A DNA stretch of 64,000 nt from Oligoflexia bacterium (GCA_019694515.1 JAIBBU010000002.1:62001-126000); one strand, 5' to 3'. Numbered from the stretch's first letter, positions 28,588 to 36,941 are shown. Notes: generated from the sequence alone by a model not told the origin. Program-made: numbers and translations.

Positions 28588-29292
28588 TTAGATCAGATGA
28601 GTTGCGCCGGGCTCAAGCACTACGGCTTGAACCCCCTGGGCGGCGCAAAATTTCTTAAACTCCTCGGCGGTCCCTGTAAGCAACTCGAATGTATTGAAGT
28701 GGATCGGAATGGCAATCTTGCAACCGACTAGCTTAGCCGCCAACGCGGCCTCCGCTGGCCCCATGGTAAACCGGTCTCCGATCGGCAGCAGCGCCAGCTG
28801 CGGTTGGTAAAGCTCCCCAATCAGGCGCATGTCGCCAAAGAGCGCAGTGTCTCCAGCGTGGTAGACCGACAGTCCAGCGCTCCGCAGCACCACCCCGCAG
28901 GGTTCGCCCGCATAGCGCGGTCCTTGTGGAGTGTCGTATGAGCTGGAGTGAAAGGCATGCGTTAAAGTGAGCTGAACGTCGTTCACCGAGACTGTGCCGC
29001 CCTTGTTCATCGGAATGACCTGCGATTGGGGAACGCCTTCGGCCATCATCAACATGGCAAGCTCCCAGGTGGCGGCGATCGATGACCCCAGCCGCTTAGC
29101 TAGCGCGGCTGCCTCGCTAGCATGATCCGCGTGTCCATGGGTTAGTACGATTAAATCTATGCGTGGCGGCATCTTGAGGTTGGCGGGGCAGGATGGGTTT
29201 TCCTGGAGCCAGGGGTCGATTGCAATAACGGAATTTTGAATTTCAAGAAAGCAGGCTGAGTGCCCAGCGAAGGTCAATTTTAAGGTTGTCAT
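28588..29292 (-). CDS. UPF0173 metal-dependent hydrolase (MBL fold)
   Basis: A 234-residue metallo-beta-lactamase-fold protein. It shows GHSACFLEIQ at the start, the metal motif THGHADHASEA, AGDTALFGDMRL in the middle and IPIHFNTF near the end. This order matches the UPF0173 (YtkL) family of cytoplasmic hydrolases, whose substrates are mostly undefined. It is the first gene of a minus-strand run with a GT-C and a PAP2 gene. Upstream lies the large gene-free region. Confidence 0.9.
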   Translation of the reverse strand: MTTLKLTFAGHSACFLEIQNSVIAIDPWLQENPSCPANLKMPPRIDLIVLTHGHADHASEAAALAKRLGSSIAATWELAMLMMAEGVPQSQVIPMNKGGTVSVNDVQLTLTHAFHSSSYDTPQGPRYAGEPCGVVLRSAGLSVYHAGDTALFGDMRLIGELYQPQLALLPIGDRFTMGPAEAALAAKLVGCKIAIPIHFNTFELLTGTAEEFKKFCAAQGVQAVVLEPGATHLI

Positions 29293-29397
29293 AACGAGGA
29301 CTCCGGAAAGCTTTAGGATGGTAGGCTAACCGAATAAGATATTTAGGGCGATTCCCCCTTCTGCGGGCCCGCCTTATTTCGTGGTATTTGCAGGGCC

Positions 29398-29406
29398 TGT
29401 GGATAA
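29398..29406 (-). other. Perfect single DnaA-box match
   Basis: TGTGGATAA is the complement of the consensus TTATCCACA. No cluster of further boxes, no AT-rich unwinding stretch and no dnaA or gidA gene lie nearby, so an origin is not supported. Confidence 0.2.
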
Positions 29407-29469
29407 CTTGACTAACTTTCTAACTGCGTTTACCTTTTAATACTCGGATGTTTGGTACTGAAGTCCATT

Positions 29470-29484
29470 GGGGCCCTTCGCCCC
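29470..29484. repeat. GC-rich hairpin
   Basis: Five G/C base pairs (GGGGC and GCCCC) around a five-base loop, extendable by two wobble pairs. No T-run follows on either strand, so it is not a clear terminator. Confidence 0.4.
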
Positions 29485-29609
29485 GGAGTTAGAAGTAACC
29501 TTACCGAATATAGATCAGCCTGTTCCGTCTCATGTTTACGTGATCGGCGGCTTGCTTTATTTGAGGCTCTTTTAAAATTTATTGAGGGTAGATTTACTGG
29601 AATCGGCTT

Positions 29610-29641
29610 CCTAGAAAGCGCATAAGAGTGCGCTTTCCAGG
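29610..29641. repeat. Hairpin, 9-bp perfect stem
   Basis: GAAAGCGCA (29614-29622) and TGCGCTTTC (29629-29637) flank a six-base loop. One mismatch later, CCT and AGG extend the stem. No T-run follows. Confidence 0.6.
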
Positions 29642-29709
29642 GACATGCCGGTTCTTACGGTTATTTTGATTTTTGCCAAATGGGTAGCACCGCGGGGTGA
29701 GACCAACCT

Positions 29710-29775
29710 GGGGGTTCCGGTTTTGATGATTGTTAAAGTCGTCTAAACCGGGACCCTCAAGGATGAGAAACCCCC
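29710..29775 (+). ncRNA. Candidate structured RNA element (nested stems)
   Basis: An outer stem GGGGGTT (29710-29716) pairs with AACCCCC (29769-29775). Inside it, CCGGTTT (29717-29723) pairs with AAACCGG (29745-29751). After one T/T mismatch the helix continues for seven more pairs, two of them G-U, around a five-base loop (29732-29736). A small CTC/GAG hairpin fills the 3' side. The G-U pairs favour a + strand RNA over a DNA palindrome. No known family recognised. Confidence 0.42.
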
Positions 29776-30046
29776 ATATCACTTCTGTGAGCTGTTCGTG
29801 CTTGCCTAGTAATGCCTCCAAGACTGACCGTCTAAGGTCAAGAAATTCCCCATGCATCATGCACTGCATCGTTTCAGGGGGAAATTTAGACCGGGAGAGC
29901 TAACTTGGGTAACACGGCAGTTTGCGGAGGGTCCCGAACTTATCTTCTGCGAATCTAGTTGACTTGCATCACCTCGACACTGTTTCAGGGTGGCAATTGG
30001 CTGACTTCGCTCCAGTCGATTGGTTACGAGGTGGTGCCCCCCCAGT

Positions 30047-30118
30047 GGGTCGCGTGTCGGTGGATACTGGAACACATCAGGGTACGAGCTCCGAAATCCA
30101 GCCCGTCGCACGCGACCC
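30047..30118. repeat. Long imperfect hairpin with 10-bp perfect base
   Basis: GGGTCGCGTG (30047-30056) is complementary to CACGCGACCC (30109-30118). Within it, TGGAT (30061-30065) can pair with ATCCA (30096-30100). Together they give a branched arm of about 70 bases. Confidence 0.5.
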
Positions 30119-30336
30119 CTTTGAAAAGGCTAACTTATACGTGATTCTGCGAAGCGCCAGGCTCAGATTTAGCACCTCGCTATGCATCGAAAGCTTGGCG
30201 TTGCTGAACACGATAAGGTGGCCCTCTTTGTTACCCCCTCTTCTTCAGGTGGTTCTCATGGTCCGCCGATGACCGGGAGATCGTTCCCACGGAAGGGCTT
30301 GCGAGACACGGAATGTCGGGGGGGTACACTATTTTC

Positions 30337-30370
30337 GGGACGATCGGCTACGACTCCTGCCGATCGTCCC
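30337..30370. repeat. Perfect 12-bp inverted repeat
   Basis: GGGACGATCGGC (30337-30348) and GCCGATCGTCCC (30359-30370) are exact complements around a ten-base spacer. No T-run follows on the + strand; on the minus strand the repeat is followed by GAAAAT. It could be a regulator site, a factor-independent-like stem without a tail, or part of a structured RNA. Confidence 0.65.
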
Positions 30371-30426
30371 TCAGGGCACGAAGGAGTCATTTTAGGTATC
30401 AGAATTGGCATGTCCCAAACCTTATT

Positions 30427-30692
30427 GTTGGCATCTTCAGCTGACGCTGAAGATCGCGAATGTAAACTCACTCGTCACTAATCCAAAATATTAGAGCAGA
30501 CGCGTTGGCATCTTCAGCTGACGCTGAAGATCGCGAATGTAAACTCACTCGTCACTAATCCAAAATATTAGAGCGGACGCGTTGGCATCTTCAGCTGACG
30601 CTGAAGATCGCGAATGTAATGCAGTTCGCTTTCAATCTAATATATCTGAGCGGGCATTGGTGGATCTTAGAGTAACGCTTGGATTGCGTGGG
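30427..30692. repeat. 77-bp tandem repeat, decaying copies, each with a hairpin
   Basis: Two nearly identical 77-bp units occupy 30427-30503 and 30504-30580 with one base change near the end. The third begins at 30581, is exact for 39 bases and then diverges to about 30656. A fourth, poorly kept copy runs to about 30690. Every good copy begins with a perfect 9-bp stem, ATCTTCAGC/GCTGAAGAT around TGAC (30433-30454, 30510-30531, 30587-30608). There is no spacer variation as in CRISPR arrays. Confidence 0.8.
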
Positions 30693-30709
30693 GATGTGAA
30701 CCATTCGCA

Positions 30710-31354
30710 TTAAGGCAGAAGAAATCCGCGCCGCTCGGCTTCCTCTTTGGCAACGGAAGAAAACTTAACATTGCCGTCGCTAAGCTCGATATTGCCGGCC
30801 GCGAGATTATTCACAACCCAAGGGTAAAGCTGGTGCTCCAGTGCTAACACCCGCGCGCCAAGCTCCGCCGCTGACTCTCCCGTTCGCACATCGAGGCCGG
30901 CTTGCGCAACAATCAAGCCCGTATCGACTCCCCGATCTACTAAATGAACGGTACATCCATGTCGCTGGACACTGCCTGCAACAGCCCGTTCATGCGTGTC
31001 TAAGCCTGGGAAATTCGGCAGCAACGACGGATGGATATTAAGGATGCGATTTGGAAATTGCTCGATGGTCTCTTGATCGACGATTAACATGAATCCCGCG
31101 AGGCAGACAAAACGCGGGTTCTCCTGGATTAAGCGCGAGCGGATCGCTGCTTTGAGCTCGCCCACGGATTTATAATTGTCACGGCGGAATGCCTCGAAGC
31201 CGATCTTATGAGCTTCTGCGTAAGTTTTTCCGGGAGCTTCGGGATTATTACTCAGTACCAGCGAAATCTCGTAGTTAGCCGCGTTCTCAATTAGGCTTTT
31301 TAAGTTTGAGCCTCGACCTGAGATTAGTACCGCCACCCGGCAACTCTTTCTCAT
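30710..31354 (-). CDS. purN: Phosphoribosylglycinamide formyltransferase 1
   Basis: A 214-residue PurN of normal length. It has the start LISGRGSNLKSLIE (phosphate loop), the catalytic region ILNIHPSLLPNFPGLDTHERA (Asn and His), and VDRGVDTGLIVAQA holding the catalytic Asp. It transfers formyl from 10-formyl-THF to GAR in purine synthesis, in the cytoplasm. No other pur genes lie in the window. A small secreted-protein gene starts divergently a few bases upstream. Confidence 0.96.
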   Translation of the reverse strand: MRKSCRVAVLISGRGSNLKSLIENAANYEISLVLSNNPEAPGKTYAEAHKIGFEAFRRDNYKSVGELKAAIRSRLIQENPRFVCLAGFMLIVDQETIEQFPNRILNIHPSLLPNFPGLDTHERAVAGSVQRHGCTVHLVDRGVDTGLIVAQAGLDVRTGESAAELGARVLALEHQLYPWVVNNLAAGNIELSDGNVKFSSVAKEEAERRGFLLP

Positions 31355-31411
31355 TGAAGTGCCTCTGGGGGTATGAGAGAATTAGAGCAAGGTTTTAAAG
31401 AAGGGATATTC

Positions 31412-31762
31412 ATGAGCCGCCTGTTATTCGCGATTCTAATACCAACCGTTTTTCTAACGCCAGCAAAGTTCGCGCGCGCTGATGCCGGATCGAATCCGGA
31501 CACCTTCCGGGTTGAAACGAGCTCCGAGCGCGCACCTAACCCCAGCGCCGATGCTTCGTATGATAAGAGGCTTCCTCCGGTTTATCCGGGAGAGGAGGTG
31601 GCGGATGGGAAGAAGAAGATCAAGGTATGGTCTACGGCCGGCTCTGTTGCGGGAGGCGCTCCCAGCTCTGCAGGCAGTCCACCGCAAGTCCCGGTGCCGG
31701 GCGCGGTAGGAGTCATTGTTGACCGCCGGGACGGTGAACGTGCTCCGCGAGATCACGATTAA
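31412..31762 (+). CDS. Small secreted protein, unknown
   Basis: A 116-residue protein with a clear signal peptide (MSRLLFAILIPTVFLTPAKF, cleaved about ARADA) and a polar, proline-rich mature region without a recognised domain. The ATG at 31412 has GAAGGGA about five bases upstream. An earlier in-frame ATG (31373) lacks such a site and would spoil the signal peptide. It is probably periplasmic. Function unknown. Confidence 0.62.
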   Translation: MSRLLFAILIPTVFLTPAKFARADAGSNPDTFRVETSSERAPNPSADASYDKRLPPVYPGEEVADGKKKIKVWSTAGSVAGGAPSSAGSPPQVPVPGAVGVIVDRRDGERAPRDHD

Positions 31763-31779
31763 TCCTACGGCGCAACGGC

Positions 31780-32085
31780 CTAGCTCTCCAGCCAGCTTAG
31801 GTACTTGGGGGTAACATACTCCGGAGAGAGCGCGAGGAATTCCGGATTCTCGTAAGGATGTAGCTCGAGAATGCGCGCTTCTAATGCCGTGGTTTTAGCT
31901 TTCGTCGTCTTAATCACCATCAGGCACTCGGACTCAGTCTCCACGCTACCCTTCCAGCGATAAATTGAGACGATCCCAGGCAGAATATTAACACAGGCCG
32001 CCAGGCCATTTTGGACTAGCTCTTGGGCAATCTCGCGGGCCTTGGTCTCGTTAGGGCAGGTTACTAGGGCGAGTCTGGCATTCAT
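31780..32085 (-). CDS. cutA: CutA1 divalent-cation tolerance protein
   Basis: A 101-residue protein matching CutA1 over its whole length: VTCPNETKAREIAQELVQNGLAACVNI near the start, IYRWKGSVETESECLMVIKT in the middle and HPYENPEFLAL near the end. CutA1 proteins form compact trimers and have been linked to metal tolerance, though their role is poorly defined. A single-gene unit, convergent with the small secreted-protein gene. Confidence 0.95.
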   Translation of the reverse strand: MNARLALVTCPNETKAREIAQELVQNGLAACVNILPGIVSIYRWKGSVETESECLMVIKTTKAKTTALEARILELHPYENPEFLALSPEYVTPKYLSWLES

Positions 32086-32151
32086 ATTCCTGGTATATTA
32101 CTATATTGAGGCGCGAAGTTTTAGTCTGTTATCTCAACCGCCGGAGCTTCT

Positions 32152-32700
32152 ATGAAAAATGTGACTCTTTTCTTGGTTTTTCTTTGCACTCTTACTTTAC
32201 TTTGCACTGGGGCGGTGTGGGCTGCCAATCCTGATGATAACGGCGCTATCAGCAAGGATAAGCAGCTACCGAAAAGTGGGTCGCTTTCAAGCTCCGGCGA
32301 TATGACGGCAGGGGGCAGCGCCAAAGTTGGGCTGCCGTGGGGATCGGATACCTTCTCTGGTGCCAATGCTCCGATCGGGGGCTCGGTTTTTCGCACTTCG
32401 CCTCGAGAATGGACGATGAAGTTGGCAAACAATTCTAAGGACACCTATTCAGCCAGCGTCGCCGTCTATCAGTATGATAAGAATCAACGCAAGATTAAGA
32501 CCGATAATTTTTCGTATACATTAAAGCCGGGCCAAACAACGCAGCGTGCAATTGGCTCAGCAATTAGCTCGACTGTGGCGGACCTTAGTCTGCTTTCCTG
32601 GAAGAAGATCGGCGGTAAGACCGAAAAGACCCCGGCGGCGGCGGATAGCGCAGCGCCGACCGAAGGCTCCGAGGATCACGAGGGCAGTCGTCAGGAGTAA
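32152..32700 (+). CDS. Secreted protein, unknown
   Basis: A 182-residue protein with a signal peptide (VTLFLVFLCTLTLLCTGAVWA) and a mature region that reads as a beta-rich domain. It includes WTMKLANNSKDTYSASVAVYQYDKN and ends in a Pro/Ala/Glu tail. No family was recognised. It lies 17 bases before the radical SAM gene and may be co-transcribed with it. Periplasmic or surface location is inferred from the signal peptide. Confidence 0.65.
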   Translation: MKNVTLFLVFLCTLTLLCTGAVWAANPDDNGAISKDKQLPKSGSLSSSGDMTAGGSAKVGLPWGSDTFSGANAPIGGSVFRTSPREWTMKLANNSKDTYSASVAVYQYDKNQRKIKTDNFSYTLKPGQTTQRAIGSAISSTVADLSLLSWKKIGGKTEKTPAAADSAAPTEGSEDHEGSRQE

Positions 32701-32717
32701 TCTATGCGGGTTAGCGA

Positions 32718-34544
32718 ATGAGCGGTAAGCGCAAAGCCCGCAACTCACCAGAGAAGAGAAGCAGCCGGGGGCGTAGCCGCGACGCTTACGACCGGGAATT
32801 TTTGCTTGAGCAGGAAACCCATCTCATCGCGCCAACTCACCGCGGCTCAGATTTAGTGTTCAATTTGGTTTACCCCAATACCTATTGGATCGCGATGTCC
32901 AATCTCGGATTCCAAGCGGTCTACGCCATTTTAGGTCAGCAGGCCGGAGTCAGTATCGAGCGCGGTTTTCTACCCAATGCCGACCAGGAAGACGCCGCGA
33001 CGGTCAAACCTTGGAGAACATTCGAAACTGAGCGGGAGCTAGCCGACTGTGACGTGTTGGGCTTTAGCATGTCGTTCGAGACGGACTATCCGCATCTATT
33101 CAGGATTTTGGCAAATCAGCGACTTCTCGAAGCTGATCCGGCAGTTCGTGAGGAGCGCGCTGACTGGCAGAAATTCGGCAGTCCGTTGCTGATTGCGGGG
33201 GGCACTGCGGTTACATTGAATCCGGAGCCCTTGGCCGACTACCTTGATGTGATTGTGCTGGGCGAGGCTGAAGAGCTGCTGACTGAATTCGTTGGTGTGT
33301 GCAAGCAGGCCGTTAAAAGCGGTACTCCAAGACTGGAGTTGCTGCGACAGCTGGCGCAGATCGAGGGTATCTATGTGCCGAGATTCCATCGAGCCACGTA
33401 TTTTGAAAGCGGAGCAGTGCGCGATTTCTCGATCGACGCTCCGATTGGTCGTCCCCAACGTCGCATCGTGAAAGACATCTCCAAGTTCCCCACCTATTCG
33501 AGGATTCTGACCTCTGAAACCGAATTTAGCTCCATGTTTCTTACCGAGACCGGACGCGGGTGTGAGGTCGGATGCCGCTTTTGCGTGGCGGGCTATATCT
33601 ACCGTCCGGTGCGGAAGCGTTCTGAGTCCGTTTTGGCAGAAACGGTACAGGTCGGGCTGGAAAATTCAAAGGCAATTGGTTTTGTTGGCGCGGCGGTCTC
33701 TTCGCATCGTGCGATCTCGGAACTTACAAGATCTGTGGCGCGGGCAGGGGCCCGGGCTTCGCTGAGCTCGATTATGTCGCAAAAGGTCTCTGACGAACTG
33801 GCCTCGAGTATCTCCGAGAGCGAATACCGCACCGTAGCTCTCGCTCCCGAGGCCGGTAGCGAACGGCTGCGTTTCGCTGTGGGGAAGCGGGTTAAGAACG
33901 AGCAGGTGGTAGCTGCGGCAGAACGGCTGGCTAAGAACGGGATTCGGGGCTTTAAATTATACTTTATAGTGGGCCTCCCGACCGAGACAGCGGCTGATGT
34001 GGAAGCGATTGCGCTTCTGGCGCAGCAGGTCCGGAGCGCTGTAATTGCGGCTGCGCGCGAATACGGCAAGCATGTTTGGATCAATCTGTCAGTGAATCCT
34101 TTTATCCCGAAGGCCTGCACTCCCTTCCAGTGGGAGCCCATGCTGGGTCGCGAGGAGTTGGAAGCGAAGATTGAGTTGGTGCGTTCCGGGATACGGGGAC
34201 TGTCCAATTTAGAGCTAAAGTTCGAGCCTCCCAAAGAGAGTTATTTTCAAGCGCTGCTTTCGCGCGGCGACCGTCGGGTGGGCCGGTTGCTTGAGTATAT
34301 CGAGCGTCGTAACTTAGATTGGAAATGGCTGGTTAAGAACAGCGGCCGGGAAATTATTCCGGGAGTTCCGGCGATTGACTTTTATGTCTCGCGGCGCATA
34401 CCCTTCGATGAAATTCTACCCTGGGATATGGTAGATTCACGGATTGAGAAGTCGCTTTTGATGCGTGAGGCATTGCGGGCGCATGGTGTGGAGGCGGGGC
34501 CCGCCCCCAGCGAAGTTGAGATGCCACTTGAGGCCGCCCTTTAA
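32718..34544 (+). CDS. B12-binding-type radical SAM protein (TIGR03960-like)
   Basis: A 608-residue protein. The N-terminal part (YPNTYWIAMSNLGFQAVY) resembles the cobalamin-binding-like domain of the TIGR03960 group. The radical SAM core carries TGRGCEVGCRFC, the CxxxCxxC iron-sulfur motif near residue 280, then RPVRKRSESVLAETVQ. The group often occurs fused or next to a TIGR03936 partner, which is absent here. The reaction is unknown; a radical methylase or related chemistry is inferred. The mrp gene follows within ten bases. Confidence 0.82.
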   Translation: MSGKRKARNSPEKRSSRGRSRDAYDREFLLEQETHLIAPTHRGSDLVFNLVYPNTYWIAMSNLGFQAVYAILGQQAGVSIERGFLPNADQEDAATVKPWRTFETERELADCDVLGFSMSFETDYPHLFRILANQRLLEADPAVREERADWQKFGSPLLIAGGTAVTLNPEPLADYLDVIVLGEAEELLTEFVGVCKQAVKSGTPRLELLRQLAQIEGIYVPRFHRATYFESGAVRDFSIDAPIGRPQRRIVKDISKFPTYSRILTSETEFSSMFLTETGRGCEVGCRFCVAGYIYRPVRKRSESVLAETVQVGLENSKAIGFVGAAVSSHRAISELTRSVARAGARASLSSIMSQKVSDELASSISESEYRTVALAPEAGSERLRFAVGKRVKNEQVVAAAERLAKNGIRGFKLYFIVGLPTETAADVEAIALLAQQVRSAVIAAAREYGKHVWINLSVNPFIPKACTPFQWEPMLGREELEAKIELVRSGIRGLSNLELKFEPPKESYFQALLSRGDRRVGRLLEYIERRNLDWKWLVKNSGREIIPGVPAIDFYVSRRIPFDEILPWDMVDSRIEKSLLMREALRAHGVEAGPAPSEVEMPLEAAL

Positions 34545-34553
34545 GGATTGAGT

Positions 34554-35333
34554 ATGAAGCACATTGTTCCGGTCATTAGCGGAAAGGGTGGAGTAGGAAA
34601 ATCTACTGTGGCGGTTAATCTGGCGGTCGCATTAGCACAAACCGGCGCGAAAGTAGCGCTGATTGATAGTGATTTCTACGGACCGAGTGTGCCGACCCTG
34701 CTGGGTGGAGGCGAGATCAAGGTCGACCATGAAGAGCGCCTGATTCCTCCGGTCAAGTTCGGGATTAAGTATATCTCCCTCGGATTTTTCCTGCAGAACC
34801 CCGACGATGCCGTAATCTGGCGCGGGCCAATGTTCAACAAGGCATTGGCGCAGCTGTTCCAGGATGTCAGCTGGGGCGAGGTTGATTATTGCATCGTTGA
34901 TATGCCGCCTGGGACGGGCGATGCACAGCTTTCATTGGCGCAGATGCTGAAGCTGGCTGGGGCAGTCGTGGTTACTACTCCCCAAGAAGTTGCTTTGGCG
35001 GATGTACGAAAGGCGATTAACATGCTCGGCAAAGTTAATGTCGAGGTGCTGGGGATTGTTGAAAACATGTCGGGGTTCGTTGCTCCTGATGGTCAGCGTC
35101 ACAATATTTTCGGTGAAGGTGGAGGCCGTCGTCTGGCCGAAATGTTCAAGGTACCGCTCCTAGCGCAGATCGCAATTGATCCAGCGATTCGTGAGGGCGG
35201 GGACAGCGGCAAACCTATCGTCTCAGAAGGGGATAGCGAGGCTGCCCGCGCCTTTAAAGCGCTTGCATTGCAAATCATTGAAATTCTTGATAAGAAGCAA
35301 CACGCTGCTGAGCCACTAAGAGTCGTTAATTAG
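34554..35333 (+). CDS. mrp: Mrp/NBP35 family Fe-S cluster carrier ATPase
   Basis: A 259-residue P-loop protein with SGKGGVGKSTVAVNLA (deviant Walker A), DSDFYGPSVP, VIWRGPMFNKAL and DMPPGTGDAQLSL. These are characteristic of the Mrp/ApbC scaffold that delivers iron-sulfur clusters. It lacks the N-terminal MIP18-type domain seen in longer homologues. The ATG at 34554 follows AAGGA with six bases spacing; a TTG at 34548 sits directly on that site and is rejected. It follows the radical SAM gene, which would need an Fe-S cluster. Confidence 0.94.
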   Translation: MKHIVPVISGKGGVGKSTVAVNLAVALAQTGAKVALIDSDFYGPSVPTLLGGGEIKVDHEERLIPPVKFGIKYISLGFFLQNPDDAVIWRGPMFNKALAQLFQDVSWGEVDYCIVDMPPGTGDAQLSLAQMLKLAGAVVVTTPQEVALADVRKAINMLGKVNVEVLGIVENMSGFVAPDGQRHNIFGEGGGRRLAEMFKVPLLAQIAIDPAIREGGDSGKPIVSEGDSEAARAFKALALQIIEILDKKQHAAEPLRVVN

Positions 35334-35358
35334 AATTCGGTTAAGTAAGGAGCCCCAG

Positions 35359-35769
35359 GTGTTTTATTTTTTGCTGATATTGCAAGCCGTACTGTGTGTG
35401 ATGTTAATCGGAATAGTACTTCTGCAGCAGGGTAAAGGCGCTGATATGGGCGCTGCTTTTGGTGGCGGCTCTAATACTCTCTTCGGGGCGGCAGGTGCCG
35501 GCAATATGATCTCCAAGATTACGACTGGAATCTGCGTAGCATTCATGATCACGTCGGTACTGCTCGTGCGCGCCTATCAAGAGCGCGGTTTCGTACGGGC
35601 TGATGGGCAGTCTGATCCACTGGCCGGTTCGGTGATGCAAAACGTTGCGGCCAAAATGGCTGAGGACGAGAAGCCGCAGGCCGCAGCGCAGGCATCCAGC
35701 GTGGCTGCAGCAGCTTCTTCGATTTCAGCAGCGGCCCCGGCCGAGGCTGCCTCGCAGCCCGCTAAATAG
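35359..35769 (+). CDS. secG: Preprotein translocase subunit SecG
   Basis: A 136-residue protein with two membrane spans (residues ~1-20 and ~50-70) separated by LLQQGKGADMGAAFGGGSNTLFG, the SecG signature. An Ala-rich polar tail follows. It is part of the SecYEG channel in the cytoplasmic membrane. GTG start with AAGGAG six bases upstream. A tRNA-Leu gene lies 47 bases downstream, a common arrangement of secG. Confidence 0.95.
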   Translation: MFYFLLILQAVLCVMLIGIVLLQQGKGADMGAAFGGGSNTLFGAAGAGNMISKITTGICVAFMITSVLLVRAYQERGFVRADGQSDPLAGSVMQNVAAKMAEDEKPQAAAQASSVAAAASSISAAAPAEAASQPAK

Positions 35770-35816
35770 CCAGGCTGGTTTTGCTTTTGATGGCGCGGCC
35801 TTCAATAGCAAAACTT

Positions 35817-35902
35817 GCCCAGGTGGTGGAATGGTAGACACGCCAGTTTGAGGGGCTGGTGGCAGAAATGCCGTGGAGGTTCAAGTCCTCTCTTGGGCAC
35901 CA
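35817..35902 (+). tRNA. tRNA-Leu (anticodon GAG)
   Basis: An 86-base type II tRNA with a long variable arm. The acceptor stem GCCCAGG pairs with CTTGGGC (one G-U), and the discriminator A and CCA end (35900-35902) are encoded. The anticodon stem CCAGT/GCTGG encloses TTGAGGG, giving anticodon GAG, which reads CUC and CUU leucine codons. The T-loop GTTCAAGTC is present. Confidence 0.96.
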
Positions 35903-36041
35903 GTAAGATTTAGCTGCGCACGATCTCGCAGCGCGGTAACCTTAGCAGAACGGTACCTTTAACAGAACAGTACCTCGCGAATTGCTTATGGAGTGCGGCC
36001 GATCTGCCTGATCCGGACCGGGCGGCACAGCAGCGAACTAT

Positions 36042-36941
36042 CTACTTGTAGCCCTCAGGCATCTGTTTAAATTCTTTGATCATCCGCAAGGGAATCGTAA
36101 TCCGAGCGCCGGGATTAAGAGCGGTGCCAACTGGAATAGCATTTGCCTGAGCTAGACTGGCGGCATTGTTGGGCCCCCCGCTATACCAGCGCGAAATAAG
36201 CTCCAAGGTCTCATCCGAAGATCTAACGGTATGCACTACATCCCCATTCGATGTGCGTTCCGCAAAGCCTTTAGCCATTTGAATCGCCTGCTGATCGGAG
36301 TTCAATGGACGGAAGTCGCGTGGATTGATCTCGCTTACTCCACCTTCGCCGTTTGATTGATAAATTACCTTCTTCTTAGGTTTGGGGGCGGGTTTCGGCG
36401 TGGGTATGGGAGGAGGAAGCGCGGCAATTACACGATCTGAGGGTTCATCGTGCTGAAAGCGAAAGCGATGCTCCTTTCCGCGCAGTACGAAGACCGGTTC
36501 TCCCACCATGGAATTCTCCATGCGCAGTAGATTTTTGAAATCCTTGCGGTCGATCTGGTAGGGACCGCGGGTAACCCACTGTCGGCTGTTAATATCCTTT
36601 CCAACGATCATCAGATCGGCAGCGTAAACCTCCTTGTCCTTGGGGTAGTACAACAGGATGCGGCTTGGGCTGTCGCCCTTCTCGAGTAGCTCCATGGCGG
36701 TTGGTGCACCGCGGCCCTTCATAAAATTATAGAGATAGGTACTCCGTTCCATCTCCTGACTAAGAAATAAATTGGAGCCGAGATAAGGGTTGGTGGTACT
36801 GAGCGCCAGCTGACCTTGGTTAGCTAGCGATGGGAAGGTGTTGACCTGGGGTGCAGAACAGCCGCTCGCAAGGAAAAGACCGGCGCTGAGAAGGCTGCTG
36901 AGGACCAAACCGACAGATCTCGTTCTAAGGGGCTTTTCCAT
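36042..36941 (-). CDS. Lipoprotein with C-terminal LysM-like domain
   Basis: A 299-residue protein. The ATG at 36941 gives a lipoprotein signal peptide (LLSAGLFLASGC); an upstream in-frame start would add ~40 residues before it and is unlikely. A central soluble domain is followed by a Pro/Lys spacer (PIPTPKPAPKPKKK) and a C-terminal segment. In that segment VHTVRSSDETLELISRWYSG and LNPGARITIPLRM resemble a LysM repeat. It may be a peptidoglycan-associated lipoprotein. Function otherwise unknown. Confidence 0.72.
   Translation of the reverse strand: MEKPLRTRSVGLVLSSLLSAGLFLASGCSAPQVNTFPSLANQGQLALSTTNPYLGSNLFLSQEMERSTYLYNFMKGRGAPTAMELLEKGDSPSRILLYYPKDKEVYAADLMIVGKDINSRQWVTRGPYQIDRKDFKNLLRMENSMVGEPVFVLRGKEHRFRFQHDEPSDRVIAALPPPIPTPKPAPKPKKKVIYQSNGEGGVSEINPRDFRPLNSDQQAIQMAKGFAERTSNGDVVHTVRSSDETLELISRWYSGGPNNAASLAQANAIPVGTALNPGARITIPLRMIKEFKQMPEGYK

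Larger units (their letters stand above)
29293..30709. other. Gene-free region rich in hairpins
   Basis: About 1.4 kb with no credible coding sequence on either strand; short open frames have no homologous feel or consistent start signals. It contains several long perfect inverted repeats, listed separately, and ends in a decaying 77-bp tandem array next to the purN 3' end. It is unlike the rest of this dense window. It could hold one or more structured non-coding RNAs or be the remnant of an old insertion. No rnpB, ssrA or 6S motif was recognised. Confidence 0.55.

Noticed and set aside
29398..29406. Perfect DnaA box in the gene-free tract as sign of an origin
   Set aside because: Only one box is present and no dnaA, gidA or AT-rich stretch is nearby. 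dnaB lies 7 kb away and is not an origin marker.
29682..29694. T-box-like string GGGTAGCACCGCG, one base off the T-box consensus
   Set aside because: The changed base falls in the UGGN bulge that pairs with the tRNA end, no stem I or specifier loop is seen, and no amino-acid or aminoacyl-tRNA synthetase gene follows.
29922..30481. Short overlapping open frames in the gene-free tract
   Set aside because: No start signals, composition like non-coding DNA, and they cross hairpins and tandem repeats in several frames at once.
30427..30619. CRISPR array
   Set aside because: The 77-bp units are whole-unit tandem copies with no unique spacers, and no cas genes are present.
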